A DNA stretch of 15,840 nt from Alphaproteobacteria bacterium (GCA_023136145.1 JAGLRU010000314.1:1-15840); one strand, 5' to 3'; numbered from the stretch's first letter, positions 8,056-13,741 are shown. Program-made: numbers and translations. Notes: generated by a model from the sequence alone, not told the origin.

Positions 8056-8175
8056 TCAGACTGACGACCAGAGCTTGGTCACGGTTGTTGGCTTAAACGT
8101 GAACACATTGCCGAGTTTATCTTTCAAATAAACGGGCATGTGACGGCCGACCAATGATGTCTGTTCGTGTGACAT
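8056..8175 (-). CDS. Small ORF of 39 codons upstream of the MFS gene, unknown function
   Basis: An ATG at 8175 opens a 39-codon frame beginning MSHEQTSLVGRHMPVYLKDK and ending TVTKLWSSV. It has a strong ribosome-binding site (GAGGAAAGCC directly before ATG). The product is hydrophilic with a mildly basic middle, and has no signal peptide, Cys cluster or membrane segment. I do not recognise the family. It lies 101 bases upstream of the MFS transporter on the same strand and just downstream of a 28-bp dyad, so it may be the first gene of a two-gene unit. It could be a translated leader, a small regulatory protein or a peptide exported by the transporter; none of these is established. The good ribosome site is the main reason for calling it. 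Confidence 0.45.
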   Translation of the reverse strand: MSHEQTSLVGRHMPVYLKDKLGNVFTFKPTTVTKLWSSV

Positions 8176-8192
8176 GGCTTTCCTCATTTTTT

Positions 8193-8220
8193 ACAGAATG
8201 AACATATAAAATGATTCTGT
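8193..8220. promoter_or_regulatory. 28-bp dyad (ACAGAAT-N14-ATTCTGT) between divergent genes
   Basis: Perfect 7-base inverted arms at 8193-8199 and 8214-8220 surround an AT-rich centre containing TATA. The dyad sits 18-45 bases upstream of the small ORF start on the minus strand and about 100 bases upstream of the methyltransferase on the plus strand. Its size and position suit a dimeric repressor site over the minus-strand promoter. No regulator gene is adjacent. Confidence 0.45.
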
Positions 8221-8258
8221 GCAAGGAAAATGTTGTGATGCAGCAATTTTTCTAAAAC

Positions 8259-8287
8259 TCTTCATTATCTCCGTGAAAAGGTATAAT
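8259..8287 (+). promoter_or_regulatory. Candidate promoter of the methyltransferase gene
   Basis: A perfect TATAAT (-10) at 8282-8287 is preceded, at a 17-base spacing, by TCTTCA (8259-8264), a weak match to TTGACA. Transcription would start near 8294, about 25 bases before the ATG at 8319. The -10 box is good and the -35 box poor. Confidence 0.4.
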
Positions 8288-8303
8288 TGAGCTGTCATGG
8301 TGA

Positions 8304-8317
8304 TGTATAAGAGACAG
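8304..8317 (+). other. Sequence nearly identical to the Tn5 mosaic end
   Basis: TGTATAAGAGACAG matches the last 14 bases of the 19-bp synthetic Tn5 mosaic end used in transposase-based sequencing libraries. Read with the preceding GA (8302-8317) it equals the mosaic end with one TG dinucleotide missing. It lies directly before the ATG at 8319. A leftover adapter or a chimeric join in the assembly is possible; coincidence cannot be excluded. Confidence 0.4.
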
Positions 8318-8318
8318 G

Positions 8319-9107
8319 ATGAACGATATTTTTATGAGAAGATTTATGATAAGGCATAAACTTGACACTTACCTTGATCTTTGCACTCAGGTCTATGACC
8401 TGAGTAAGCCAAGACCGCCAGAGGATGCTTATGCGTTTTATCGCTCATACCTGATGGAGGCGAAAGGTGTTGTTTTAGAGCCCATGTGCGGTACTGGCCG
8501 ATTTTTTCTTCCGCTGCTTGAAGAAGGTTTTGACGTGTACGGGTTCGATGCAAGTGATCATATGCTCCATGCCCTGCACACGAAAGCAAGATTCAAAAAT
8601 TTGAAACCAAACGTATGGCAGGGTCTTGTTGAGAATCTTGAAAAATTAGAACGGTATAGTCTCATTTTCATCCCCAGTGGTTCGTTTGGCCTGATTATTG
8701 ATCTGAACAGTGCCAGAACTGCCATTAGAACATTTTATGATCATCTGAAAGATGATGGGATTTTAGTTTTTGAAGCTGAAACCCTGAACTCCGCATCAGA
8801 GCAGGTCGGAATCTGGAGAGCCTCCGTATGGCTCAAGGAAGACGGCAAGACAATTATCGCAAATTTCCTGGATTTGCCTCTTGCAGATAATGTCAGTCCT
8901 GCACTCTGCAAGTATGAACTGATTGATGACCACCAAATTGTCAGTACTGAAATAGAGAATTTCAAGGTTCGCCTTTATAACCCTGAAGATATGATCAGGA
9001 TGATAAAAAGCGTTGGATTTAGAGAAGTTCGAATGATCAAAGCTTTTGACAGATCTGCCGCACCTTCAGAAAATGATAAGTCTGTTATATATGAATGTCT
9101 AAAATAG
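8319..9107 (+). CDS. Class I SAM-dependent methyltransferase
   Basis: This 262-residue protein has a Rossmann-type methyltransferase core. Motif I is VVLEPMCGTGRF (51-62), with the Gly-rich SAM loop; the acidic end of strand 2 is YGFDASDHML (74-83); LIFIPSGSFGLI (near 115-126) fits motif IV; and LKDDGILVFEAET follows as the strand 5 region. The C-terminal half adds a beta-rich segment and YNPEDMIRMIKSVGF near the end, as in small-molecule methyltransferases. The substrate is unknown. Alternative starts are Met6 and Met10 (8346); the ribosome site before 8319 (AGACAGG, 2 bases from ATG) is poorly placed and overlaps the mosaic-end-like sequence, so the true N-terminus is uncertain. It stands alone, divergent from the MFS unit. 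Confidence 0.85.
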   Translation: MNDIFMRRFMIRHKLDTYLDLCTQVYDLSKPRPPEDAYAFYRSYLMEAKGVVLEPMCGTGRFFLPLLEEGFDVYGFDASDHMLHALHTKARFKNLKPNVWQGLVENLEKLERYSLIFIPSGSFGLIIDLNSARTAIRTFYDHLKDDGILVFEAETLNSASEQVGIWRASVWLKEDGKTIIANFLDLPLADNVSPALCKYELIDDHQIVSTEIENFKVRLYNPEDMIRMIKSVGFREVRMIKAFDRSAAPSENDKSVIYECLK

Positions 9108-9155
9108 AGGGCGTTCAGGATTCTATGTCAGTAGTTTAGAGATCAAGAACATCAT

Positions 9156-9293
9156 CTAACCTTCCCTCAAAATATAGCGGTGTAGATGGTTGCGTTTTAA
9201 AGCCAACTCCGATACCGGAGCTTCCTCCCGCAGAGCTGATAACGATACTCTTACCTTAAAACCGGCAGGGTGGTTCTTTCTCGTTCTACTCAT
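9156..9293 (-). mobile_element. IS3-family OrfA, N-terminal fragment
   Basis: The 45-codon frame starts MSRTRKNHPAGFKVRVSLSA, then LREEAPVSELALKRNHLHRY, and stops. It matches the start of IS3-family OrfA proteins (M-KTRR-HSPAFKA-VALEAL-EE-T-SELA--F-VHP-QI). The helix-turn-helix recognition part is shortened after SELA and the rest is lost, so it is a relic. A typical ribosome site (AGAGGAGAG) lies 8-10 bases before the ATG, as in intact elements. It lies 20 bases downstream, on the same strand, of the tail of an OrfB fragment, which suggests a head-to-tail join of two copies or an internal deletion. Confidence 0.75.
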
Positions 9294-9312
9294 ATTGATG
9301 ACTCTCCTCTGG

Positions 9313-9539
9313 TCATAAAAAGTAGCTTAACCCCTGGTCCGAATTCTTAGGATCATCTCTGAACACTTTGCAGCTTTGTGTATTGATTTTCAAATGGAGT
9401 CCAAGAACGTTTCTCAGTAACCACCCGTTATGCTCTTCAATTGCTGATTTTTTTACGCCGTTTTTTTCGGCCACAAATTCCATCGGTGTCAGGTAGCCAA
9501 GCGACGAGTGTGGGCGGACATGATTGTAGTCCTGCCCCA
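9313..9539 (-). mobile_element. IS3-family OrfB, C-terminal fragment
   Basis: The frame read leftward from about 9540 encodes GQDYNHVRPHSSLGYLTPME followed by FVAEKNG, the typical end of the IS3-family transposase rve domain (DYN--RPHSSLGYLTP). The remaining codons down to a TGA at 9313 have no clear match and may be read-through of flanking DNA. The catalytic DDE residues lie upstream and are absent. At about 9540 it abuts, head to head, an IS630-like transposase tail on the opposite strand. Confidence 0.75.
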
Positions 9540-9647
9540 GACTCGCCAGACCTTATGCCCATTGAGAGAATTTTCGGCACTCTCAAACGGTACAGGAAAT
9601 ATAACAATGACCTTCTCATTGAGCATATCGTTAGAATGTCTATGTAA
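9540..9647 (+). mobile_element. IS630-like transposase, C-terminal fragment
   Basis: The plus-strand frame encodes DSPDLMPIERIFGTLKRYRK and then YNNDLLIEHIVRMSM before a TAA. The pattern SPDLNPIE--WG-LKR with the third acidic catalytic residue (Glu in PIER) is the hallmark of the IS630/Tc1-mariner DDE/DDD domain C-terminus. Asn has changed to Met in DLMP, and nothing of the N-terminal two thirds is present, so it is a dead remnant. It meets the IS3 fragment at about 9540. Confidence 0.7.
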
Positions 9648-9896
9648 TTTTAGGCTTGGCTATAATAAGGATAAAACCAACATTATTCACGGCATTGCCC
9701 TCTGCTCCGGGGGATAAACCGCGCTTTGCCATACACAAAACGCTTGAACTTTTGGCAACGATTCAGGATGGTCTTCAGGAGCATTTGTGGTTTTTCTCGC
9801 TGGTTTGTTTTGTTTCGCAAAACCAGCAATATCAGCTATTCTCCTCAAATGCTCAACCTTTTACCCATGGATTCCGCCAAGGAGCTAAAAAAAACT
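9648..9896. other. Intergenic stretch upstream of the GNAT-methyltransferase gene, containing a hipA relic
   Basis: Apart from the short hipA-like match at 9663-9697 I see no supported gene here. The plus-strand frame of the downstream gene is open back to 9726 (57 extra codons, rich in Phe, Arg and Trp), but those codons match nothing I recognise and have no ribosome site. AAGGAG at 9879-9884 marks the downstream start instead. Confidence 0.5.
9663..9697 (+). pseudogene. 35-bp relic of an internal hipA segment
   Basis: Positions 9663-9697 match 13009-13043, inside the intact hipA gene, at 32 of 35 bases with no gap. In the matching frame both encode the same peptide (NKDKTNIIHGI here, NNDKTHIIHGI in HipA residues 178-187). 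The frame here soon stops (TAA at 9715). Together with the hipA 3' relic at 11101-11317 on the same strand and in the same order, it suggests a former hipA copy interrupted by the GNAT-methyltransferase gene. Confidence 0.5.
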
Positions 9897-11129
9897 ATGC
9901 ATATAGAAACATCTCGCTTAATTCTGCGCCTCTTCACCGAGGCAGACGCTAAAGTTGCATCGTATAACAGCAAAATCCTGACAATCGTCCACTTTATGTC
10001 CGATATGGTGCTTGAAACTGAATCGGATGCGGTAAAGTGGATTCACTTACTGGAAGCAAAGTGCAATGACCGTGAGCCTTGCAGGGTGCTTGCAATCGAA
10101 TTGAAATACGATTATGCCGTCATCGGTCTGGTTGGCGTCGCGCCGAAGCGCGAGCTCGGAGGAGAGCTTGAAATCATCTTTTCCATTGCGGATGAACACC
10201 AAAACAAAAGCTATGCCACCGAAGCCGCGAAAGCCATCATCTGGTGGGCGTTTGAAAAAGCTGGACAGGATGTGCTGTCGGCCATAGTCAAGCCTGAGAA
10301 CAGGGCATCCCGTCGCGTGATTGAAAAACTCGGCTTTGTTTATGTCGATACCCTCACGCTGTCCTATGACGGCGAGGACTGTGCCTTTGACTACTTTCGC
10401 TTTTATCACACGGATTACTTCCCGGGACCAGTGTGGGAACTCCAAAGCCTATACAAGCCTGAGCCGATGGACGCATTCTTTGATGTTCGTGCCGAAGGGT
10501 ATAACGATCACATGCTATCGGGCGGTGGCGAAGAGGATTATAAAAAGCTCGGCGGTTTTATCCCCAAGACCGATAAAGCGATAAAAATACTCGACATCGG
10601 CTGCGGCACCGGCATAGAGCTTGACTACATATTGGCCCAGACGCCAAACGCGCATGTCACCTGCGTGGACATGTCGCAGGGTATGCTTGATCTGCTGCTA
10701 AGGAATCATCCTGAAAGCCACAACCGGATTACTGTTATCGTGGCGTCTTATCTTAACTGGGAGTATCCGCAGGATACGTTTGATCTGGTCGTGTCCAGCG
10801 CCACGATGCACCACCTGTGGCCGGAGGATAAGGTAAAGGTTTATCGTAAAATCCTAAGTACATTAAAACCCGGCGGCGCATATATCGAAAGCGACTTTAT
10901 CGTTGACACCGCGCATTCAGAACAATACCGGCGGCGCTATGAGATCATCACCGCTGGGTTACCTGAAAAAGCGAAAGCCGGAGAGTACCATATTGATATT
11001 CCGCTAACTGTGGATGTGCAGAAAGAGCTGCTTGAAAAAGCAGGTTTCCGAATTGTCGAAGTTTTGGATGAGAATATCAATCGTGGCAACGGAGCAATAC
11101 TCCGGGCGGCGAGCAAAGCACAATGGTAA
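9897..11129 (+). CDS. GNAT N-acetyltransferase fused to a class I SAM-dependent methyltransferase
   Basis: From ATG 9897 (AAGGAG at 9879-9884) the protein has 410 residues. Residues about 1-170 are a RimJ/RimL-like GNAT domain: IETSRLILRLFTEADA at the start, EIIFSIADEHQNKSYATEAA with the acetyl-CoA loop (92-111), and ENRASRRVIEKLGFVYVDT (134-152). Residues about 195-405 are a methyltransferase: VRAEGYNDHM, motif I ILDIGCGTGIELD (231-243), VTCVDMSQGML (254-264), FDLVVSSATMHHL (295-307) and LKPGGAYIESDF (323-334). Both domains look intact. Substrates are unknown; such fusions are mostly met in Firmicutes, so transfer is possible. The last residues (about AASKAQW) come from the hipA-derived direct repeat that begins at 11101, read out of frame, so the native C-terminus was replaced by a recombination join. 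Confidence 0.85.
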   Translation: MHIETSRLILRLFTEADAKVASYNSKILTIVHFMSDMVLETESDAVKWIHLLEAKCNDREPCRVLAIELKYDYAVIGLVGVAPKRELGGELEIIFSIADEHQNKSYATEAAKAIIWWAFEKAGQDVLSAIVKPENRASRRVIEKLGFVYVDTLTLSYDGEDCAFDYFRFYHTDYFPGPVWELQSLYKPEPMDAFFDVRAEGYNDHMLSGGGEEDYKKLGGFIPKTDKAIKILDIGCGTGIELDYILAQTPNAHVTCVDMSQGMLDLLLRNHPESHNRITVIVASYLNWEYPQDTFDLVVSSATMHHLWPEDKVKVYRKILSTLKPGGAYIESDFIVDTAHSEQYRRRYEIITAGLPEKAKAGEYHIDIPLTVDVQKELLEKAGFRIVEVLDENINRGNGAILRAASKAQW

Positions 11130-11317
11130 TTGGAGAAGGCAAAAATTCGTCCATAGAGCATTTGCTCAAACTTGCCGCGCTGGCAGATTTGCCCGAACAA
11201 GAAGCCAATGAAATTATTGAACAAATACGGAATGTCCTAAACCAATAGCACACGCTGGTCAAACAGGATGGCGTTACTACGCAGATGCAAGAAAGTATCG
11301 CGGAAAAAATAACATAG
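11101..11317 (+). pseudogene. hipA 3'-end relic
   Basis: In the frame STMVIGEGKNSSIEHLLKLA this stretch repeats the last 71 codons of the intact HipA (13501-13717). It has an in-frame TAG at 11246-11248, where intact HipA has Trp389, and otherwise continues without frameshift to the same TAG stop. The 5' part of the gene is missing and is replaced by the GNAT-methyltransferase gene, whose stop codon lies inside the relic. It is followed by the same terminator as the intact gene. It cannot encode a kinase, because the catalytic loop and the Mg-binding Asp lie upstream of the retained part. Confidence 0.85.
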
Positions 11318-11341
11318 ACATTTTACAGACCTGATTTCATC

Positions 11342-11369
11342 AAAGCCGGATTTTTGATCCGGCTTTTTT
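11342..11369 (+). terminator. Rho-independent terminator behind the hipA relic
   Basis: A 10-bp perfect stem (AAAGCCGGAT / ATCCGGCTTT) with a TTTTG loop runs into six T residues. It lies 25 bases after the relic's stop and may now terminate the GNAT-methyltransferase transcript. Confidence 0.8.
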
Positions 11370-11445
11370 GTTGTTCACAGCGCACAAAGCGCCTCCATTT
11401 GACGCATCATGGACAAACACCTGATGAGGTTTATAATAAGGCTCA

Positions 11446-11475
11446 AATTTATGAGGGGCATGCCCCTCATAAATT
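11446..11475. repeat. 30-bp perfect palindrome at the end of the direct repeat
   Basis: The left arm AATTTATGAGGGGCA is the exact reverse complement of the right arm, with no loop. The counterpart at 13847-13874 is 28 bp. Both mark the point where the two repeat copies stop resembling each other, so it may be an element boundary or a recombination hot spot. Its position behind a terminator argues against simple transcription termination. Confidence 0.8.
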
Positions 11476-11496
11476 CGAGCGGTAATAATCCCATTT

Positions 11497-11801
11497 TTAA
11501 CAGTGGTCTGACGTAGACAGTTGTTCATTGGTTGCATTTGCCAGCTTCATCATCGGAGTTATGCCGCTGATGGCCATATTAGGGCGTTCATTATTGTAAT
11601 TTGATTGCCTCCTCCTGTGCGTGTTCGATGGTGTTAAACTCGTGCATTTCCAGCCACTTGTGGCGAACTGTTCGATTATAGCGCTCCACGTAGGCATTCT
11701 GTTGCGGCTTTTCCGGCTGGATAAAATGCAGAGCAAAGCCGTGTTTTCCCGCCCAGTTTTGCAAAGTGTCGCTGATATATTCTAGACCGTTATCGCATCG
11801 A
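11497..11801 (-). mobile_element. IS3-family OrfB, C-terminal fragment with frameshift
   Basis: Read leftward, the frame encodes RCDNGLEYIS, then HFIQPEKPQQNAYVERYNR and HKWLEMHEFNTIEHAQEEA: the rve domain with its second Asp (CDNG) and the catalytic Glu (NAYVERYNR). It stops at 11591, and another frame continues with NYNNERPNMAISGITPMMK to 11497. A few bases have been lost around 11600, between EEAIK and NYNNERPN. The N-terminal two thirds are missing, and the right end is joined directly to a 33-bp repeat that looks like an IS terminus. It is a dead, internally deleted copy. Confidence 0.85.
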
Positions 11802-11834
11802 AAACCTGTCCAACAAACCAGGATCACCTCTATA
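11802..11834 (-). repeat. 33-bp repeat resembling an IS terminus, copy 1
   Basis: Positions 11802-11834 match 13926-13958 at 29 of 33 bases. On the minus strand it contains TTTGTTGGACAGGTTT, similar to the TTTGTTGGACA ends of many IS3-family elements. In this copy the IS3 orfB remnant follows immediately, so it is probably the left end of that internally deleted element. Confidence 0.5.
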
Positions 11835-11927
11835 TTCGCCGTTTACTGTGGCAATGGTGAAGCAACGGCCTCAAAAACCCAAGAATAAAGGGTTCTTCAA
11901 ATTAATGAAAAATCCTTTATTATCAAT

Positions 11928-11977
11928 TGGTTGCGGGGATAGGATTTGAACCTATGACCTTCAGGTTATGAGCCTGC
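11928..11977 (-). pseudogene. 3' half of an initiator tRNA-Met (CAT) gene, probable attachment-site scar
   Basis: On the minus strand, CAGG CTCATAA CCTG forms a complete anticodon arm with anticodon CAT. It is followed by a variable loop (AAGGTC), a T arm (ATAGG TTCAAAT CCTAT), the acceptor strand CCCCGCA, the discriminator A and an encoded CCA. The acceptor strand and the arm fit an initiator tRNA of alphaproteobacterial type. The 5' half (acceptor 5' strand and D arm) is absent: the sequence before CAGG is AT-rich and unrelated. Integrating elements commonly insert into the 3' half of tRNA genes and leave such a copy at the distal end. By that logic the DNA to the right (higher coordinates, with hipBA) would be the element, and the intact tRNA would lie outside the window. 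Confidence 0.85.
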
Positions 11978-12102
11978 TATATCCATATACTAACTAATTG
12001 ATATTATTGAATAATTAGAGATTAAAAATGTGTATGTGTAACAGAATGTGTAAGTATTTATAGCTTCTTTAAAGCATATTTAGTCTGTTTTTATAGAAAA
12101 AA

Positions 12103-12118
12103 TATCATTTAAATGATA
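12103..12118. promoter_or_regulatory. 16-bp perfect palindrome, candidate HipB operator
   Basis: TATCATTTAAATGATA is perfectly self-complementary and has the form TATC-N8-GATA, close to the E. coli HipB operator consensus TATCC-N8-GGATA. It lies just upstream of the proposed hipBA promoter, 44 bases before the hipB ATG. Autorepression by HipB is the expected use. Confidence 0.6.
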
Positions 12119-12126
12119 CTATTATA

Positions 12127-12154
12127 TTGTTAGTTAATGAATTTGGAATATAAT
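12127..12154 (+). promoter_or_regulatory. Candidate hipBA promoter
   Basis: TTGTTA (12127-12132) and a perfect TATAAT (12149-12154) are separated by 16 bases. Transcription would begin around 12161, almost at the hipB ATG (12162), which would make the mRNA leaderless; no convincing ribosome site precedes that ATG. Confidence 0.5.
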
Positions 12155-12161
12155 ACTTATT

Positions 12162-12479
12162 ATGATGTTACTTAAATCACCAGCAGAGTCACTACTCGAC
12201 ACGGCCGCATGCCTGAAAGAGCAGCGTCTCGCCCTAAATATGACGCAAGAGCAATTGTCAAAGCGCGCTAATGTCAGTCTTTCTGTTCTGCGAAAGTTTG
12301 AGCGCAGCGGGAAAATATCGCTGGAGTCGTTTGTAAAGCTGACCTTTGTTCTGAGATTAAACGAACAGATCATCGCGGCATTAAACGCAACACCCAAAAC
12401 AATCAGCTCATTGGATGAGATATTAAACGATACGGAAAAATCAGCCCGTCAGCGGGCATCACGGACAAGAAAGAAATAA
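12162..12479 (+). CDS. hipB: HipB-like antitoxin, XRE-family helix-turn-helix
   Basis: This 105-residue protein has an XRE helix-turn-helix at about residues 17-70 (LKEQRLALNMTQEQLSKRANVSLSVLRKFERSG). After it comes a 30-residue tail ending in the basic, flexible SARQRASRTRKK, as in HipB proteins, which use the tail in contact with HipA or for proteolysis. It is followed after 2 bases by hipA, whose ribosome site (AAGG) overlaps the hipB stop. HipB should neutralise HipA and repress the operon. Met2 (12165) is an alternative start; neither ATG has a clear Shine-Dalgarno sequence, in line with a leaderless transcript. Confidence 0.9.
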   Translation: MMLLKSPAESLLDTAACLKEQRLALNMTQEQLSKRANVSLSVLRKFERSGKISLESFVKLTFVLRLNEQIIAALNATPKTISSLDEILNDTEKSARQRASRTRKK

Positions 12480-12481
12480 GG

Positions 12482-13717
12482 ATGAACAAGGACTATAAAT
12501 CAATAAATAGCCTAAATGTCGCGTTGGGTTTTGGCGCGCAAAAAATCCCCGTCGGAAAACTGGCCACCAAAAACAGACAAGTCTATTTTGAATATGATGC
12601 AGGATTTTTACAAAAGAACCTTGAAATATCGCCGTTCAAATTACCGCTTCAGAGCGGTGTGCAAACGTTTGAGCCTCAATTATTCGAAGGCTTGCCCGGC
12701 GTTTTTAATGACAGTCTGCCTGATGGTTGGGGACGGTTATTGTTGGATCGTGCTTTGCGGGCTAGCGGCATCATGCCGGATACTTTCGTGCCCCTTGATC
12801 GACTTGCCCATGTCGGGCGGCATGGTATGGGCGCGTTAATCTATGAGACGGATTATAGCGCAGCTATATCAGACCCGCAGATTGATCTGGATGTCCTTTC
12901 AGAGCAAAGCCAGCATATTCTAGCTGGCGAAAGTTCCGATCTTCTGGATGAGCTTTTAGCCTTAAACGGCTCTTCTGCTGGAGCGCGTCCCAAGGCGATG
13001 ATTGCCGTTAATAATGATAAAACACACATTATTCACGGCATTGTGCCGATCGATGCCGATTACGCGCCGTGGCTGGTGAAATTTGCCAATAGCGCAGACA
13101 GCCCCGATGCAGGCGCTATTGAATTTGTATATAGCCAAATGGCAAGACTTGCTGGGCTTGAAATTATGGAGACATATCTCTTTCCAGCAAAACGGGGCTT
13201 TGGATATTTTGCCACGCAACGTTTTGACCTGCTGCCCGATGGTAAGCGTTTGCACATGCATACAGCCTGTGGATTGCTGCACAGTGACTTCCGCGTACCT
13301 GCGCTTGATTATCAGGATTTAATCAAAGCTACGATGATGCTGACGCGGGATATAAGAGAAGCGCAAAAAATGTACCGTTTGGCTGTTTTCAATGTGCTGT
13401 CTTATAACCGTGACGATCACTCCAAGAACTTCTCTTTTCTTATGGATGAAACGGGACAGTGGCGATTATCACCTGCCTATGACCTGACATTTTCTTCTGG
13501 TCCGGGCGGCGAGCAAAGTACAATGGTGATGGGAGAAGGCAAAAATCCGTCGATAGAGCATCTTCTCAAACTTGCCGCGCTGGCAGATTTACCCGAACAA
13601 GAAGCCAATGAAATTATTGAACAAGTACGGAATGCCCTAAACCAATGGCACACCCTGGCAAAACAGGCTGGCGTTACCCCGCAGATGCAAGAAAGCATCG
13701 CGGAAAAAATAACATAG
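12482..13717 (+). CDS. hipA: HipA-family Ser/Thr kinase toxin
   Basis: At 411 residues this is a complete HipA. The N-terminal subdomain (about 13-125) carries VALGFGAQKIPVGKL and FNDSLPDGWGRLLLDR. The Gly/Ser loop NGSSAGARPKAMI (162-174) is in the position of the ATP-binding and autophosphorylation loop. The catalytic loop is NRDDHSKNFSF (309-319) and the Mg-binding motif is SPAYDLTFSSGPGGEQ (330-345). HipA toxins phosphorylate aminoacyl-tRNA synthetases (GltX in E. coli) and slow growth; the target here cannot be told. All kinase motifs are intact. The gene is coupled to hipB (2-base gap) and followed by a terminator. Its last 217 bases recur as a relic at 11101, so this gene or a sister copy has taken part in duplication. 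GC is higher than in the AT-rich upstream DNA. Confidence 0.93.
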   Translation: MNKDYKSINSLNVALGFGAQKIPVGKLATKNRQVYFEYDAGFLQKNLEISPFKLPLQSGVQTFEPQLFEGLPGVFNDSLPDGWGRLLLDRALRASGIMPDTFVPLDRLAHVGRHGMGALIYETDYSAAISDPQIDLDVLSEQSQHILAGESSDLLDELLALNGSSAGARPKAMIAVNNDKTHIIHGIVPIDADYAPWLVKFANSADSPDAGAIEFVYSQMARLAGLEIMETYLFPAKRGFGYFATQRFDLLPDGKRLHMHTACGLLHSDFRVPALDYQDLIKATMMLTRDIREAQKMYRLAVFNVLSYNRDDHSKNFSFLMDETGQWRLSPAYDLTFSSGPGGEQSTMVMGEGKNPSIEHLLKLAALADLPEQEANEIIEQVRNALNQWHTLAKQAGVTPQMQESIAEKIT

Positions 13718-13741
13718 ACATTTTACAGACCTGATTTCACC

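Larger units (their letters stand above)
11101..11474 (+). repeat. 374-bp direct repeat, left copy
   Basis: This copy matches 13501-13874 without any insertion or deletion, with 24 mismatches (93.6% identity). It contains the hipA 3' end, the terminator and most of a 30-bp palindrome. Identity starts abruptly at TCCGGGCGGC and ends exactly at the outer edge of the palindrome. Confidence 0.95.
11835..12161. other. AT-rich stretch between the IS3 remnant and hipB
   Basis: Apart from the tRNA fragment (11928-11977), the palindrome (12103-12118) and the hipB promoter, I see no gene in this stretch. It is the most AT-rich part of the window. Position 11977 is a likely boundary between different DNA sources, because tRNA sequence stops there abruptly. 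Confidence 0.5.

Noticed and set aside
9726..9896. 57-residue N-terminal extension of the GNAT-methyltransferase protein
   Set aside because: It has no ribosome site and no resemblance to a targeting or acetyltransferase sequence, while ATG 9897 begins exactly at the conserved GNAT start with AAGGAG upstream.
11340..11537. Minus-strand frame shared by both direct-repeat copies (EGHAPHKFEPYYKPHQVF)
   Set aside because: It reads through the terminator hairpin and the palindrome and has different beginnings in the two copies. Its conservation is explained by the DNA repeat itself.
11928..12000. Functional tRNA-Met gene
   Set aside because: The D arm and the 5' acceptor strand are missing; the sequence upstream of the anticodon arm is AT-rich and cannot pair with CCCCGCA.
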